This document shows, in pieces, positions 35,723 through 50,200 of a DNA stretch of 64,000 bases; position 1 is the stretch's first letter, and each line of letters opens with the position of its first letter. Origin of the DNA: Coenobita brevimanus (lineage: Eukaryota; Arthropoda; Malacostraca; Decapoda; Coenobitidae). The DNA is taken from NCBI GenBank assembly GCA_032717465.1, contig CM064732.1, forward strand, positions 20,001,242-20,065,241. The letters are read 5' to 3'. The notes under the pieces were generated by a model, which ran no database searches, had not been told where the DNA came from, and saw only the letters and a program-made list of their open reading frames with translations. Position numbers and translations under genes: made by a program.

Positions 35723-37655
35723 TCACTCTCAATTTAAAATTGCTAGAAATCATGCAATAGCTGTAATAAATCTAGCTAATGCAAACTTTCTTCAAAAGCA
35801 AGCATCAAAACTGCTTAACAACCCTAATGACAATAGACTACTCTGGTCAACTCTGGTCAAATCTTTCAATAATAACTTTAACAAGGTATCATCCATTCTC
35901 CCACTAAAATCTTCAGATGGCATCATTACAAATGACCCATGTGCGAAAGCAGACATTTTTGCCAGTACATTTGCCAGAAATTCTACCATAGACGATGCCA
36001 GCCAGAACGTCCCAGTACTAGAGCTTGACTCTCCCGAAATTGTCCCACTTAAAATACAGACAAGATACATAAAATCCATCCTAGACAATTTACCCACCAA
36101 CAAAGCACCAGGCCCAGAAGGAATTCTGCCAATTGTTTTGAAAAAGTGTTCCCCTGAACTTGCCTCTGTTCTAGCTAAATTATTCAGATTATGCATACGC
36201 ACTTCTTCATTTCCAAATTCATGGAAAGAAGCCAACATCCACCCAATTCCGAAGAAAGGAAGTTCCTCTGACCCCTCTGATTACAGACCAATAGCAGTCA
36301 CAAGGAATTTGAAACATTAATTAATAAGCACATTATTAAACAATTTGAATACAACAACTTAATTAGTGATAGACAATATGGTTTTCGCCACGAAAGATCC
36401 ACCGTTGACATACTTAATCTCCTGACTCATACCATCCATCAATCAAGTGACCTACATGGAGAAGCTCATGCAGTAGCCCTTGCTATTTCTAAAGCTTTCG
36501 ATAGAGTATGGCACCGTTCCCTGCTGTCCAAACTCCCTTGCTATGGACTAACCTCTTTTGTTCCTTTGATTTCCCTGTATCTCATTGACAGGAAAAAAAG
36601 AGTAAAAGTACATGATGTATATTCCAATTTCCACCCAGTCAATGCTGGCGTGCCGCTGGGATCAGTTCTGTCCCCAACCCTGTTCCTGGTTCATATTAAT
36701 GATCTCTTATCTGTCAACCACAATCCCATCCACACATATGCAGATGACTCAACACTGAATAGTTCATTCACACTCAGACACCCATTTACAAGGTCTAATA
36801 TCTCTACCTCTCAGCTCAGTACAGCCATCTCCATAAATCAAGTCCTACCTACGATCAGTGAATGGGGACAAAACAACCCTACCTCATTTAATGCTAGTAA
36901 AACTAAATATATACAACTTACTAATAGACAGATATTGCCAGATTCGTATATTACCTTCGGTATTACTAATATTGCCATCTCCAAAAGTATTGAAATTCTC
37001 GGCGTCTCACTTAACAATGCCCTCAGCTGGACCTCTCATTTTGGATCACTTGCTAAAACTGCCTCAAAGAAACTTGGATTAATGTACAGAGTCCGTAACT
37101 TCTTCGCTGATGAGCAGTTAGCTGTAATATATGAGAGTCATGTGCGCTCTCAGCTTGAATATTGCTCACCCTTGTGGAATGGATGTGGAGAGGTTGCATT
37201 AAAACAACTAGACAAAATTCAGAACAAGGCTGTTAGAATTATTAATAACCCTGCCATTACATATAAACTACCGTACCTCCCCTACAAGTAAGAAGGAATG
37301 TTGCCTCCCTTGCATTATTTTACAGATATTTTTTATGGCAAATGCTCAGACGAAGTTGTGTCCATGGTGCCACCTCTCCATGCCTTCCCTCGTGCTAGAC
37401 GGGCATCTAGTAGAGCTCATGACTGGAATGTCACTCAGCCATATTGCAGAACGTCTGTTTATCAGAATTCTTTCATTCCCCAAACTGCATTTCTCTGGAA
37501 CTCGCTTCCCCAGAGTTGTTTCCCTCCAAACTTCAACCCACAGCTGTTTAAGTCTAACTGTTACAAATATTTTATGAACAGAGGACACCAGTAATCTGGT
37601 GTATGAATTATTATTTTTACTCATTTGTTTTTCCTTTCTCTGTTCTGTTATTTAA
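35721..37655 (+). pseudogene. Jockey-like LINE copy 1: Pol C-terminal part, inactive
   Basis: Covers the region before RT, the RT (about 36080-36780) and the C-terminus up to 37594; the endonuclease is missing (5' truncation). Motifs seen: NKAPGPEGI, SDYRPIAVT, DRQYGFRHERST, AFDRVWH, NAGVPLGSVLSPTLFLVHIN, YADDS (tyrosine codon at 36737), then EILGVSL, SQLEYCSPLWNG and AFLWNSLPQSCFPPNFN. Compared with copy 2 it lacks about 16 bp near 36302 (frameshift), has an insertion near 37275 that creates a stop, and has Ala (codon 36482-36484) in place of the motif A catalytic Asp. It would be catalytically dead even if translated. The 3' UTR ends TTCTGTTATTTA near 37655. Confidence 0.85.
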
Positions 37656-37679
37656 AAACAACTACCGCTACACTCTGAT

Positions 37680-37699
37680 TCTCTGTCTCTGTCTCTGTC

Positions 37700-37762
<63 letters not shown>
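37680..37762. repeat. (TCTG)n(CT)n microsatellite
   Basis: TCTG-type units pass into CT repeat just beyond the 3' end of LINE copy 1. Confidence 0.96.
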
Positions 37763-40552
<2,790 letters not shown>

Positions 40553-41110
40553 ATTACCTCCCCCAACGAGGTTGTTTTCACGCTTGTCCGTTCGTTTGTT
40601 GGTTGGTCTGTGAGCAAGAATACACAAAAACTACCGGACGGATTTCCACGAAACGTGGTAGAAGAATGGGCCTTGGTACAGAAAAGACTCCATTAAATTT
40701 TGGTGCGGAACCGGATAAAGGTGCGGATCCTTTTTTTTTTTTTTTTTTTTGTTCACTTTCTTTAACATTGGGAAATAGGGCATTTTTCGACATTTTCGTA
40801 AATTTTTGGGTGAACATTTCATGGATCTTGAAAAACATCAGGCATATTTAGGATGCTGGTCTCTACGAATTTGTACAGTTTGTATCATCCTATTATTCTT
40901 CCATAATGCAGATTATGAAATGATATGCACTGTTTTGTTGGCTGTTACAATGAGTTAAAAATTATAATTAAGAGTTATGGGTAGTTTAAAACTATGAGTT
41001 ACAACTTACAGAATTATGAGTTTGATATTGGAGTAGACTTGATTGAATTTAAAGGAACTGCATGTTGGGCCTTGGCGGAGGTTTGGGCTCTAGTGAGTGC
41101 CACTCTAATT
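40553..41110 (+). mobile_element. Widespread invertebrate/fish-type non-autonomous repeat (CCTCC...GGAGG ends)
   Basis: Starts ATTACCTCCCCCAACGAGG and ends near GGCCTTGGCGGAGG, giving imperfect inverted ends. The interior has TTCGTTTGTTGGTTGGTCTG, ACGGATTTCCACGAAACGTG, a T run at about 40730, CATGGATCTTGAAAAACATC and AGGCATATTTAGGATGCTGG. I recognise this wording from repeats common in fish, molluscs and crustaceans (from memory, not searched). No coding capacity. It is bordered by triplet microsatellites on the left and an ATT-rich tract on the right. Confidence 0.7.
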
Positions 41111-41259
41111 ATCATTATTATTATTATTATTGTTGTTCTTGTGCTTCTTCATCTGATTATGTTTTTTATTAAACTATGAACTTAGTTGCTGTGCTTCGTC
41201 TTCATCTGATTACTATTATGGTTATTGTAATTTTTTATTATTTTTATTGTTTATCTGAC

Positions 41260-41263
<4 letters not shown>
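41111..41263. other. ATT-rich intergenic spacer
   Basis: Short ATT blocks and two copies of a CTTCATCTGATTA phrase. No gene. Confidence 0.5.
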
Positions 41264-41310
<47 letters not shown>

Positions 41311-41560
41311 GATTATTCTTATTTATAGAAGTACCAGTAGTAGTAGTAGTACTAGTTGTAGCAGTAGTAGTATTAGTAGTATAACTTCACGTAGTCCTTA
41401 TTATTTTCAAATACTAGTTCTACTACTACTACCGGTACTGCTACTACTACTACTACTACTACCGGTACTACTACTACGGTAAAACTACTACTACTACTAC
41501 TACTACTAATAATAATAAGTAGTAGTAGTAGTAGAAGTAAAAGTAGTAGTAGTGTAGCCA
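41264..41560. repeat. Compound triplet arrays (ATT)n, (TAG)n, (ACT)n
   Basis: ATT to about 41310, then TAG units at 41336-41390, ACT units at 41419-41506 with CCGGTACT interruptions, then TAG units at 41518-41552. TAG and ACT blocks are mutually complementary, so the locus can fold back. Confidence 0.95.
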
Positions 41561-41564
<4 letters not shown>

Positions 41565-41627
<63 letters not shown>

Positions 41628-41637
41628 TATATATATA

Positions 41638-41722
<85 letters not shown>

Positions 41723-41733
41723 ATACCTGTATA
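41565..41733. repeat. (AT)n array with phase breaks
   Basis: AT repeat with several ATAATA slips, ending at the head of a SINE. Confidence 0.98.
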
Positions 41734-41734
41734 T

Positions 41735-42113
41735 ATATATATGGAGGTACAGTGGTAAAATGTGCGTTTTCGTATGCTGAAGAACGAGGGTTCGCGCCCC
41801 GCCAGGGTATCTTTGAGAGCTTTCTTCTGGCCACGTACTGCTTTGGCGGACATCAGGGATGCTGTGGTTGAACCAGTGTCGCTTACTATAAAGTATGCTT
41901 GCACCCAGTCGGCTTGCGCGGGCCGATTACACTTGGTTCACAGACTACACACACATCCAAAGCCACTCCAGCACTACAATTACACTTACAAGCACTTCTT
42001 ACCCTACATACAGCCTCTACCAGACAGCCTAAGCCACTTGATAGAGATACATTGGCTGTATCGTCCCCACTTCGGTTGGGATAGGCCGGTCCTGCAGTGG
42101 ACACTCAGACGGC
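41735..42113 (+). mobile_element. UUCG-hairpin tRNA-derived SINE, full length
   Basis: Head GGTACAGTGGTAAAATGTGC with the B-box-like GGTTCGCGCCCC, a body like the copies at 30400 and 32004, and the 3' hairpin TCCCCAC-TTCG-GTTGGGA (one mismatch). Ends CACTCAGACGGCAGACGAG. (AT)n lies on both sides. Confidence 0.82.
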
Positions 42114-42169
42114 AGACGAGTTGAGAGATGAGATGAGATATATATATATAGAGAGAGAAAAATATATAT

Positions 42170-42253
<84 letters not shown>

Positions 42254-42276
42254 ATATAGATAGATTGAGAGATAAA

Positions 42277-42357
<81 letters not shown>

Positions 42358-42410
42358 TTTTTTTTCTCTCTCTCTCTCTCTATATATATATATCTCATCT
42401 CAACCCTAAT
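42114..42410. repeat. AT-rich palindrome with GAGATGAGAT/ATCTCATCTC ends
   Basis: The left end reads GTTGAGAGATGAGATGAGAT then (AT)n and GAGAGAGAAAAA. The right end is its approximate reverse complement (TTTTTTTTTCTCTCTCTC, (AT)n, ATCTCATCTCAA). Long (AT)n arrays fill the middle. Confidence 0.85.
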
Positions 42411-44243
42411 GACAATAGAATATTCTGGTCATCTCTTAATTCTTGCAATAATAACTTTAGGAAATCATCCTCCATTCCCCCACTTAAATCTTCAGATGGC
42501 AACATTACAAATGACCCGCGTGGGAAAGCGGATATCTTTGCCAGTACATTTGCCAGAAACTCTGCCATAGACGATACCAGATAGAATGTCCCAGTACTAG
42601 AACTTGACTCTCCTGCAATTGCCCCACTTAAAATAGACAAGATACGTAAAATCCATCCTAGACAATTTACCTACCAACAAAGCTCCAGGCCCAGATGGAA
42701 TTCCGCCAATTGTTTTGAAAAAGTGTTCCCCTGAACTTGCCTCTGTTCTAGCTAAATTATTCAGACTACGCATACGCACTTCTTTATTCCCAGATTCATG
42801 GAAAGAAGCCAATATCAACCCAATTCCGAAGAAAGGAAGTTCCTCTGACTCCTCTGATTACAGACCAATAGCAGTCACATCTTCTCTTGGTAAGGTATTT
42901 GAAACTTTAATTAATAAGCACATTGTTAAACATCTTGAATCCAACAACTTAATTAGTGATAGACAATACGGTTTTCGCCACGAAAGATCCACCATTGACG
43001 TACTCAATCTTTTAACTCATACCATCCATCAATCAACTGACCTACATGGAGAAACTCATGCAGTAGCTCTTGATATTTCTAAAGCTTTCGACAGAGTATG
43101 GCACCGTTCCCTGCTGTCCAAACTCCCTTGGTATGGACTAACGTCTTTTGTTCCTTTGATTTCTTCATATCTTAGTGACAGGAAAATAAGAGTAAAAGTA
43201 GATGATGTATATTCTAATTTTCACTCAATTAATGCCGGCGTGCCGCAGGGATCAGTTCTGGTGCCAACCCTGTTCCTGGTTCATATTATTGATCTCTTAT
43301 CTGTCACCCACAATCCCATCCACTCATACGCAGATGACTCAGCACTACATAGTTTATTCACACTCTGACACCCATTTATAAAGTCTAATATCTCTACCTC
43401 TCAACTCAGTACAGCCATCTCCATAAATCAAGACCTATCTACGATCAATGAATGGGGACAAAACAACCTTGTCTCACTTAATGCTAGTAAAACTATATAT
43501 ATACAATGTACTAATAGACAGATATTGCCAGATTCGTATATTACCTTCAGTGCTACTAATATTCTCATCTCCAAAAGTATTGAAATTCTCGGCGTCTCAC
43601 TTAACAATGCCCTGAGCTGGACCACCCCTCATGTTAGATCACTTACTTAAACCGCCTCAACGAAACTTGGATTATTGTACAGAGTTCGTTACTTCTTCAC
43701 TGATGAGCAGTTAGCTGTAATATATGGGTCATGTGCACTCTCAGCTTGAATATTTGCTCACCCTTGTGGAATGGATGTGGAGAGGTTGCATTAAAACAAC
43801 TAGACAATATTCAGAACAAAGCTGTTAGTATTATTAATAACCTTGCGATTACAAGTAAAATACCTCCCCTGGAAGTAAGAAGGAACGTTGCCTTACTTGC
43901 ATTATTTTACAGATATTTTTATGGCAAATGCTCAGACGAAGTTGCGTCCATGGTGCCACCTCTCCATGCCTTCCCTCGTGCTACACGGGCATCTGGTAGC
44001 GCTCATGACTGGAATGTCACTCAGCCATATTGTAGAACGTCTGCTTATCAGAATTCTTTCATTCCCCGAACTGCATTTCTCTGGAACTCGCTTCCCCAAA
44101 GTTGTTTCCCTCCAAATTTCAACCCACAGCTGTTCAAGTCTAACTGTTACAGATATTTTATGAACAGAGGACACCAGTAATCTGGTGTATGGATTATTTT
44201 TTTTCTTTTAATTCATTTGTTTTTCCTTCCTGTGTTCTGTTAT
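42411..44243 (+). pseudogene. Jockey-like LINE copy 2: Pol C-terminal part, inactive
   Basis: Same family and same 3' end as copy 1, starting a little further in (5' truncated against the AT palindrome). The main frame 42715-43368 carries DSSDYRPIAVTSSLGKVFET, QYGFRHERSTIDVL, ALDISKAFDRVWH (motif A Asp intact, codon 43072-43074), AGVPQGSVL and YADDS (from 43327). It stops where Arg AGA has become TGA (near 43366). Other lesions are frameshifts near 42640-42690, a TAA near 43650 and a 2-bp deletion near 43727. The C-terminal block from 43731 to 44180 is open and ends in the same residues as copy 1. The endonuclease is absent. The lesions differ from those of copy 1, so both decayed independently after insertion. 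Confidence 0.85.
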
Positions 44244-44250
44244 TTAATAT

Positions 44251-44338
44251 ATATATAGATAGATAGATAGATAGATATATTTACTTGGATATATAGATAA
44301 ATGTAGATAAAAATTTAGATATATAGATAGAATGATAA

Positions 44339-44390
<52 letters not shown>
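44251..44390. repeat. (GATA)n and (GT)n
   Basis: GATA units at about 44256-44276 and (GT)n at about 44340-44390, immediately after the LINE 3' end. Confidence 0.95.
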
Positions 44391-44392
<2 letters not shown>

Positions 44393-44534
44393 ATATAGAT
44401 GGATAGATACATATATTATGTTTGTAGGTAGATGTATGCGCACACAAAAATACTTTTAGATATTTCAAGCAGCACGTTCCAGTAGTTATTGGCTATCACA
44501 GTTCTGACCTCGATTCCTCCACCCTAACTTTTAC

Positions 44535-44765
44535 TGCAGTCCGTTCTTGCGTTACCCCGCTCCTGAGTTTGCCCTACTCTTGACTTTACTCAGCTCTTCG
44601 GTTTACCCACTCCTGACTCAGTCCCACTCTCGAGTTTACCCCGTTCTTGAACTTAATTCTTTGTTGAGTTCATACCATTGTAAATGTTAGTTTTTTTTTT
44701 ATTTACCACACCGTAGATTTTACCCCACTCTTGAGCTTACCTCACCCTTGAGCTCGTTTTCGAGT
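44535..44765. repeat. Eroded 17-bp minisatellite (ACCCCACTCTTGAGTTT-like)
   Basis: About eight diverged units such as TTACCCCGCTCCTGAGT, TTGCCCTACTCTTGACT and TTTACCCACTCCTGAC follow one another, with two further units after a T-rich interruption (44705-44765). Confidence 0.6.
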
Positions 44766-46459
44766 CAATTAAGAAGTTCCCTAATACCTCTTTCTAAGCG
44801 ATTGATTATTTTTTTTATTTATGTTACTGCTCTCTTTTATGTTGCTTAAATCATTGTAAGATCGCCATAACCTGCATAAGTAAGGTAAAAAAATATATTA
44901 GCCAAAGAGATCCAAAAATAAATGGTTGAGGAAAAGGTGCTAGGGAGCCCTCTTATTGAACGAAAACACGGGGCCTGAGGTTACAGTTCTTGAATTCACC
45001 CCTACTTGAGGTCATGCCTCCCATCCGTTTAGCTGATAAACTTTCCGTGCACCCTTTGGTTCACCCACTGTTTCAAGCATGGCCTTTTTAAGCTTCTCTC
45101 CTTCCACCCTACCACTTGCTTACTCTTCATAAACCCTAATAGCAGTCAACCAAACCCTCTCCTGTGTTAGACTTTTCCCCTCACTTCCATTCTCCAAAGT
45201 CTCTCCCTCTCACTTGCATACATCCCTGCCTGTCACTTTCCATATTCCCTTGCTGTTTCTGTTCACTTCCATCCCCTAGCCCTCCAGTATTCCATTCGCA
45301 TCTGCCACGTCTATCCCTTCACCCTGTTCACATTTCGAGCCTCGCTTACCCTTCCCTCAGCTCTCTAGGTTTCGTCCCATTTAATTCCATATTCAAAGTC
45401 CTGTTGTTGAAAATGCTTGCTTCTGCACTCACCTCCCCGCACAATACTAAAAGGATCCATACGGCGGCTGTAATTACCATTTTATGGGGCTGTAGCTTCT
45501 GGTGTTGCGGGATTTGGTACATCCGATGACGTTTTTTTCATCTGATGACGTGTTTTTTATATAATTCTTTCTGCCTCCAAAGTATTTCATGCGATTCTAG
45601 CGATCGCCCCCCGATAACGGAAGAGATAATGGGAACTACAATTATCTTCATTTCTGTAAGCTTCTTCAGTATGAAAAAAATCGTTTGTAAGTAGCAGAAA
45701 GAAACTGGAAAAATACCTCATCGGGTTGAAGGTGCTGACAAGATGGTACTGAAGGATTCTGTCAGATCAGCTCTCCCATTAACTCCCATCTATTTCTCTT
45801 ACCGTACTATTGGTGCATCATTCGTTTCTTCTCTGTCGATATTTGCTACTCCTTTCTCACAGGACTCCTCTTCTACTGACCACATTCTTTTCCCTTTTAA
45901 ATAAGCATGCAGTTGTCGTCAGTCCACAGACTCAACCTCTTTGCTCAAGTTTACTGAGTCAGATGTAATCGATATTCTCCAACTTTTATGGATGCAATTG
46001 GTCTGTTCGGGAACAATATTCCTCAGTAAGACGTTTCCCTTGACTGTAGCAAAATGTGCTCAAGCTTTTCGATCCTAGATGTAAATCTCTTATGTCTTGT
46101 TTTCTTTGTGGGAAAAATGTTGATAGACCTTGAGCTTCTACCTGATCTACGATAGTACTTTATGAAAAAAAATGCACAGTCACGTACGTTCAGCTTCACA
46201 GTATCCTCTTTGTTCACCTAGCATACACATCAATGTCTGCTTCACCCATTCTACCTAGTCCTTTCCATGTACTGCAAATAACACCCTGTTCTTTTATTTG
46301 CCTAATTTCCCTCTTTCTGAAATCATTCACTTCCACTTTACCTACATACCATACTCACTTGATCAGCCTGTTACACCCATTCAGCACTCATTCTTCCTCC
46401 CATCCCCTTCTAAGGCTAGAAATAAAGTATTGGACGCGGATGGCCTAAGTGTCTGACAG
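44766..46459. other. Intergenic; CT-rich around 45160-45400
   Basis: No recognised motifs in any frame. A short direct repeat (ATCYGATGACGT, twice) lies at 45520-45552. Confidence 0.55.
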
Positions 46460-46719
46460 TGGGAGAAGTGAAGGAATGATGCGGAAAGTGAGTGGAGAAA
46501 GGTATGCAGAGAGACAAGGAGAAAAGGATGGATAGAAGAAGCATGTAAGGGAGGTAACCACGGAAGAAGAAGAGGAACAGAGACAAGGGCTTGGAGGCAG
46601 TGACTGAGACAGGGAGGGAGGCAAAGAGGAAGGGAAATGAAAGGAAAGGTACGAAGGAATGAAGGAGGCAAGGAGAACATGGATGGAGGCGTGGGTACAG
46701 GGAAGCAGAGAGGGACAAA

Positions 46720-46778
<59 letters not shown>

Positions 46779-46880
46779 AGAGTGTGGCAGAGAGGCGAGA
46801 GGAAAGGTAGGAGGAAGGAAAGGATAGTGGCAGTGAGGCAAGGAAAGAGGGAGACAGGGAGAGAGAGAAGGATAAAGTCC
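46460..46880. repeat. Purine-rich tract with (GA)n
   Basis: Strong G/A bias on the plus strand with perfect GA repeat at about 46725-46774. Ser/Leu-rich minus frames up to 253 codons are compositional. Confidence 0.85.
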
Positions 46881-47029
46881 TAGGCGTGTGTGTTGTGCTG
46901 GCAAATTTGGGAGAATATTTTACTCGAGTTGCCTGGGTGTGGCGGGAACAAGACGAGGTAATTTTGCGTGCAGGATAAAAAAAAAAAAAAAGTAGAATTG
47001 GATTTATGTCTATCGAGTACACAAGAGGC

Positions 47030-47245
47030 ATTACGGTAGTCAATCTGTTCGTACCAAGTCCCAGTCGTCCATCCAGAACATGACCCGTAGTACCCAGTTT
47101 ACATCTAGGTCCCCATTTGTTCCCCTTGGTGAACAGAGACAAGGGGAAAGCAAATTGAGTTCGTAAGTCTGACTGGCCTTAGACTCGAACTCGTGTTATT
47201 CCATTTCCAAGCTAGATATGCTATCCAATGCACCAACCTCCACTC

Positions 47246-47248
<3 letters not shown>
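47030..47248 (-). mobile_element. tRNA-derived SINE-like element
   Basis: On the minus strand, GGAGGTTGGTGCATTGGATA resembles a tRNA 5' half with A box, and GAGTTCGAGTCTAAGG resembles a B box. It is flanked on the head side by (TA)n. Only one copy is seen in the window, so a lone tRNA pseudogene with unrelated flank is possible. Confidence 0.45.
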
Positions 47249-47286
<38 letters not shown>

Positions 47287-47305
47287 TAGATAGATAGATA
47301 GGTAG
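47249..47305. repeat. (TA)n(GATA)n microsatellite
   Basis: TA repeat to about 47283, then GATA units. Confidence 0.97.
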
Positions 47306-48950
47306 ATATATAAAGTATATGAAATATATATACATATGTATGTATGTATGTATATATACAGTAATCTATCTATTGGCGTTCAATTTCAGTAAAGGAATTC
47401 ACTTTGAAATCGTGTATATACACTGCAGTCATTGCCTTATTACTACTGAAGGTGTTATTACACATAAATATTGTACCGTACCGTACTTAAGCAAAGGAGT
47501 AGCAGTGTGGTTGCTTGAATTACACCACATTATGGATCTGTTTATAAAGTGACGATATTCCAAGCCATCATAGAATTACTAAAGCAGGAGTGCAATAATG
47601 AAGTCACCATGATGTTATATTCAGCACGAAACAGCCAAGGTCAATAGTTTCTTTTCACTCTCTTCAAACTGTGCCAGTAACTAATGAGACTTCAGTGTTA
47701 ACTTAACTGTCCTAACAACTGACAAAGAAAACTGCATTTTTGCCTCCTTATTTCGAAGCTCCTCACGTGTAAAGAAATATTAGCTGCTATCTGGAAACAT
47801 TCCATTATCAACTAAGACCTTGCCATATTGCCAAACTAATCAGAATTTCTCGAGAGGCTGGGAGACTTGGAATATCGCTTTAGTGGTTCAAAATCCAATA
47901 CAAATAAAGGAATTCCTGACCTTTGCTGTACACTGGAGGTCACCTGATGAAGCAACACTGTTTTGAAGCTATCAAAACCTGAATAGTTCTTGCCTAAATA
48001 ATCAGGATATTCAACACGGCTGGAGTCCATTTCATTCCGTCGACGGTACAGACAGGTAGAGGAATTATTATTAACCGTGGCTGTAATATGTAGTTGTGTG
48101 TGGTATATAGGAGGACTACTGGGCCTTGTGAGCAGGCTGTGAAGCCTATGCCCAGAGTCGGACACATAAAATAAAAATAATTCCCTAATTAAGCAACAAT
48201 TTTCAAGGGAGTTCAACATCCAGTTGTGTAAGAGGACTGTTGCCTGTGGCACTGTAGTCATAGTGCATATCTTTTGCACTGCCTTGAATGTGTGTAAAAG
48301 CTTTTAGTTATACGCAACGAACCCCTTTTACTATTATGATTCCTCTACTTTGTTCTTGGTAATTTCAGGCGATATAATTCAAGCTGGCAGAGACTCCTGA
48401 TAGTAAAACGACTAATGTATGCATCTGTCTGGTGGTACTAATAAGAAATATTACTGACGATACGGTACTGGAAAGACTAGAGAGCATTGCTTAATTTTTT
48501 AGATGGTTGGAATCTCATTCCTGTAATTCATATGCCCAAATATGTGATGAAATACTAGGCTGTGGTCGAACAAGTTGCCTTACCCTTTGGACAGACCGGC
48601 TTTTCCTTAATAAATTTAATTGTCAGGCAGTGGCGGTAATTAAAAAAATAATGGAGGATCATCCTTCAAAGTTCTAACGGAACTTATTTCTGATACCTTC
48701 AGTGCGAGAAGTTTTTCCTAATTTGAACATAATCGGTTTGCTGTGGAAAGAGGTAATGAGAGTAATACAGCCGAAGAGGTTGTAATACTCGCTTTTGGGC
48801 TTGAAACCACAAAGGTGTTATGGAAAAATGAAACGTAGTTGAAACCCTCGGCATGTGAAGAAATGATGGGCCATAGCTGAAACCCCAGACTTGCGAAGAA
48901 ATGATTGGCGGTAGTTCGGTACCCAAACTTGTTGAAATATTGATCACGAG
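47306..48950. other. Intergenic, with a SINE 3' fragment near 48030-48166
   Basis: The segment ending GAAGCCTATGCCCAGAGTCG parallels the 3' end of the SINE at 35312-35624. The rest shows no coding signal. Confidence 0.45.
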
Positions 48951-49214
48951 TGTACAATCCGCTTAAACTGGCGACAGATTACAGGTCAACAGATCATGAA
49001 GCCAGTCCTTTCCCTCATCACATCAGCATTACACGGAATCAGCTCGCACCTTTTCCTCTCATATCCCCTGCCTTATCCCCACTCTCTCCCCCCTCTTCCT
49101 CATCCTTACCCCCACTACCTCCCTCCTTACCGTACGCTCCCCTCCCCTCCGCCCCCGTATCGGCTCCTTCCTGCTTAAACATGCCACTAAAACACAAAAT
49201 TACCTCAAACGCTT

Positions 49215-49263
<49 letters not shown>

Positions 49264-49456
49264 CATCACGAGCAGTTAAGCATACATATACTGTACGTGT
49301 GCACATGAGCGCACAAAGACACAAACATGCTCACACACACAGGTCGTCAACAGATACAAAACAATAATCTGATCCACTCTCGTGTTTGAACCTCGAAATA
49401 AACGTGAGTAATTCAAGCAGCAGCATTTGCTCACAGATAGACAGTATATATACGGG

Positions 49457-49541
<85 letters not shown>

Positions 49542-49567
49542 TTTACTTTGAAACTCGTGTTTATGCA

Positions 49568-49635
<68 letters not shown>
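48951..49635. repeat. CT-rich stretch and (CA)n/(AT)n microsatellites
   Basis: CT-rich 49045-49175, (CA)n 49218-49260, (AT)n 49463-49538, (CA)n 49570-49600, (TA)n 49600-49635. Confidence 0.93.
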
Positions 49636-49638
<3 letters not shown>

Positions 49639-50072
49639 GTACGTGGGGGAGCTTACCATCCAGTCACTCGATGTAGTGCTGCTCTTGAGTGCCTGCCCTT
49701 TCCTCCCTTCTTTCCTTCCTTCCTCCTCTGTTTTTCTTTCCTTCCTTCTTTCCTCTTCCTGTCTATGGGTGATTCTACACTGAGTGACAAGCCAAATGGT
49801 TTCCTGTGCACGAGGAAACCTATTACTATGCTGGCTAACAACCATAGAACCAAATTATGGCACCTGATGGCTTAATGGGTAAATACGGTGCTCCAGTCGG
49901 ATTGAGCCTGTGCAGGTATATATCCAAGGGGTGGTTAGGGATTATCGCTCATGTAATGCCACTCATGGATGAGTGAGGCTGGTTATTTTCATCTTAAATG
50001 CCAGGACCAACTTGCCTAGCATCGGGCTCTACACTCCTCATGGGGCAAAACTGGATTAGATAATGAATGATG
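49636..50072 (+). repeat. Dispersed repeat R1, copy B
   Basis: Same order of blocks as copy A. It includes the tRNA-like module (ATGGCTTAATGGGTAAATAC, then GCAGGTATATATCC) and the block GCCACTCATGGATGAGTGAG. Bounded on both sides by AT repeats. Confidence 0.75.
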
Positions 50073-50100
50073 ATATATATATATATATATATATATATAT

Positions 50101-50200
50101 NNNNNNNNNNNNNNNNNNNNNNNNNNNNNNNNNNNNNNNNNNNNNNNNNNNNNNNNNNNNNNNNNNNNNNNNNNNNNNNNNNNNNNNNNNNNNNNNNNNN
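50101..50200. other. Assembly gap (100 N)
   Basis: One hundred N residues, a conventional placeholder length. It is bordered on the left by an (AT)n array and on the right by purine-rich minisatellite, both hard to assemble, so its true length is unknown. Confidence 0.99.

Noticed and set aside
41735..41815. Functional tRNA gene
   Set aside because: A/B-box-like motifs belong to the head of a multi-copy SINE with a shared body of about 300 bp; acceptor-stem pairing is not evident.
46381..47142. 253-codon minus-strand Ser/Leu-rich frame
   Set aside because: Produced by a purine-rich tract; overlapping frames of the same composition exist and no domain is visible.
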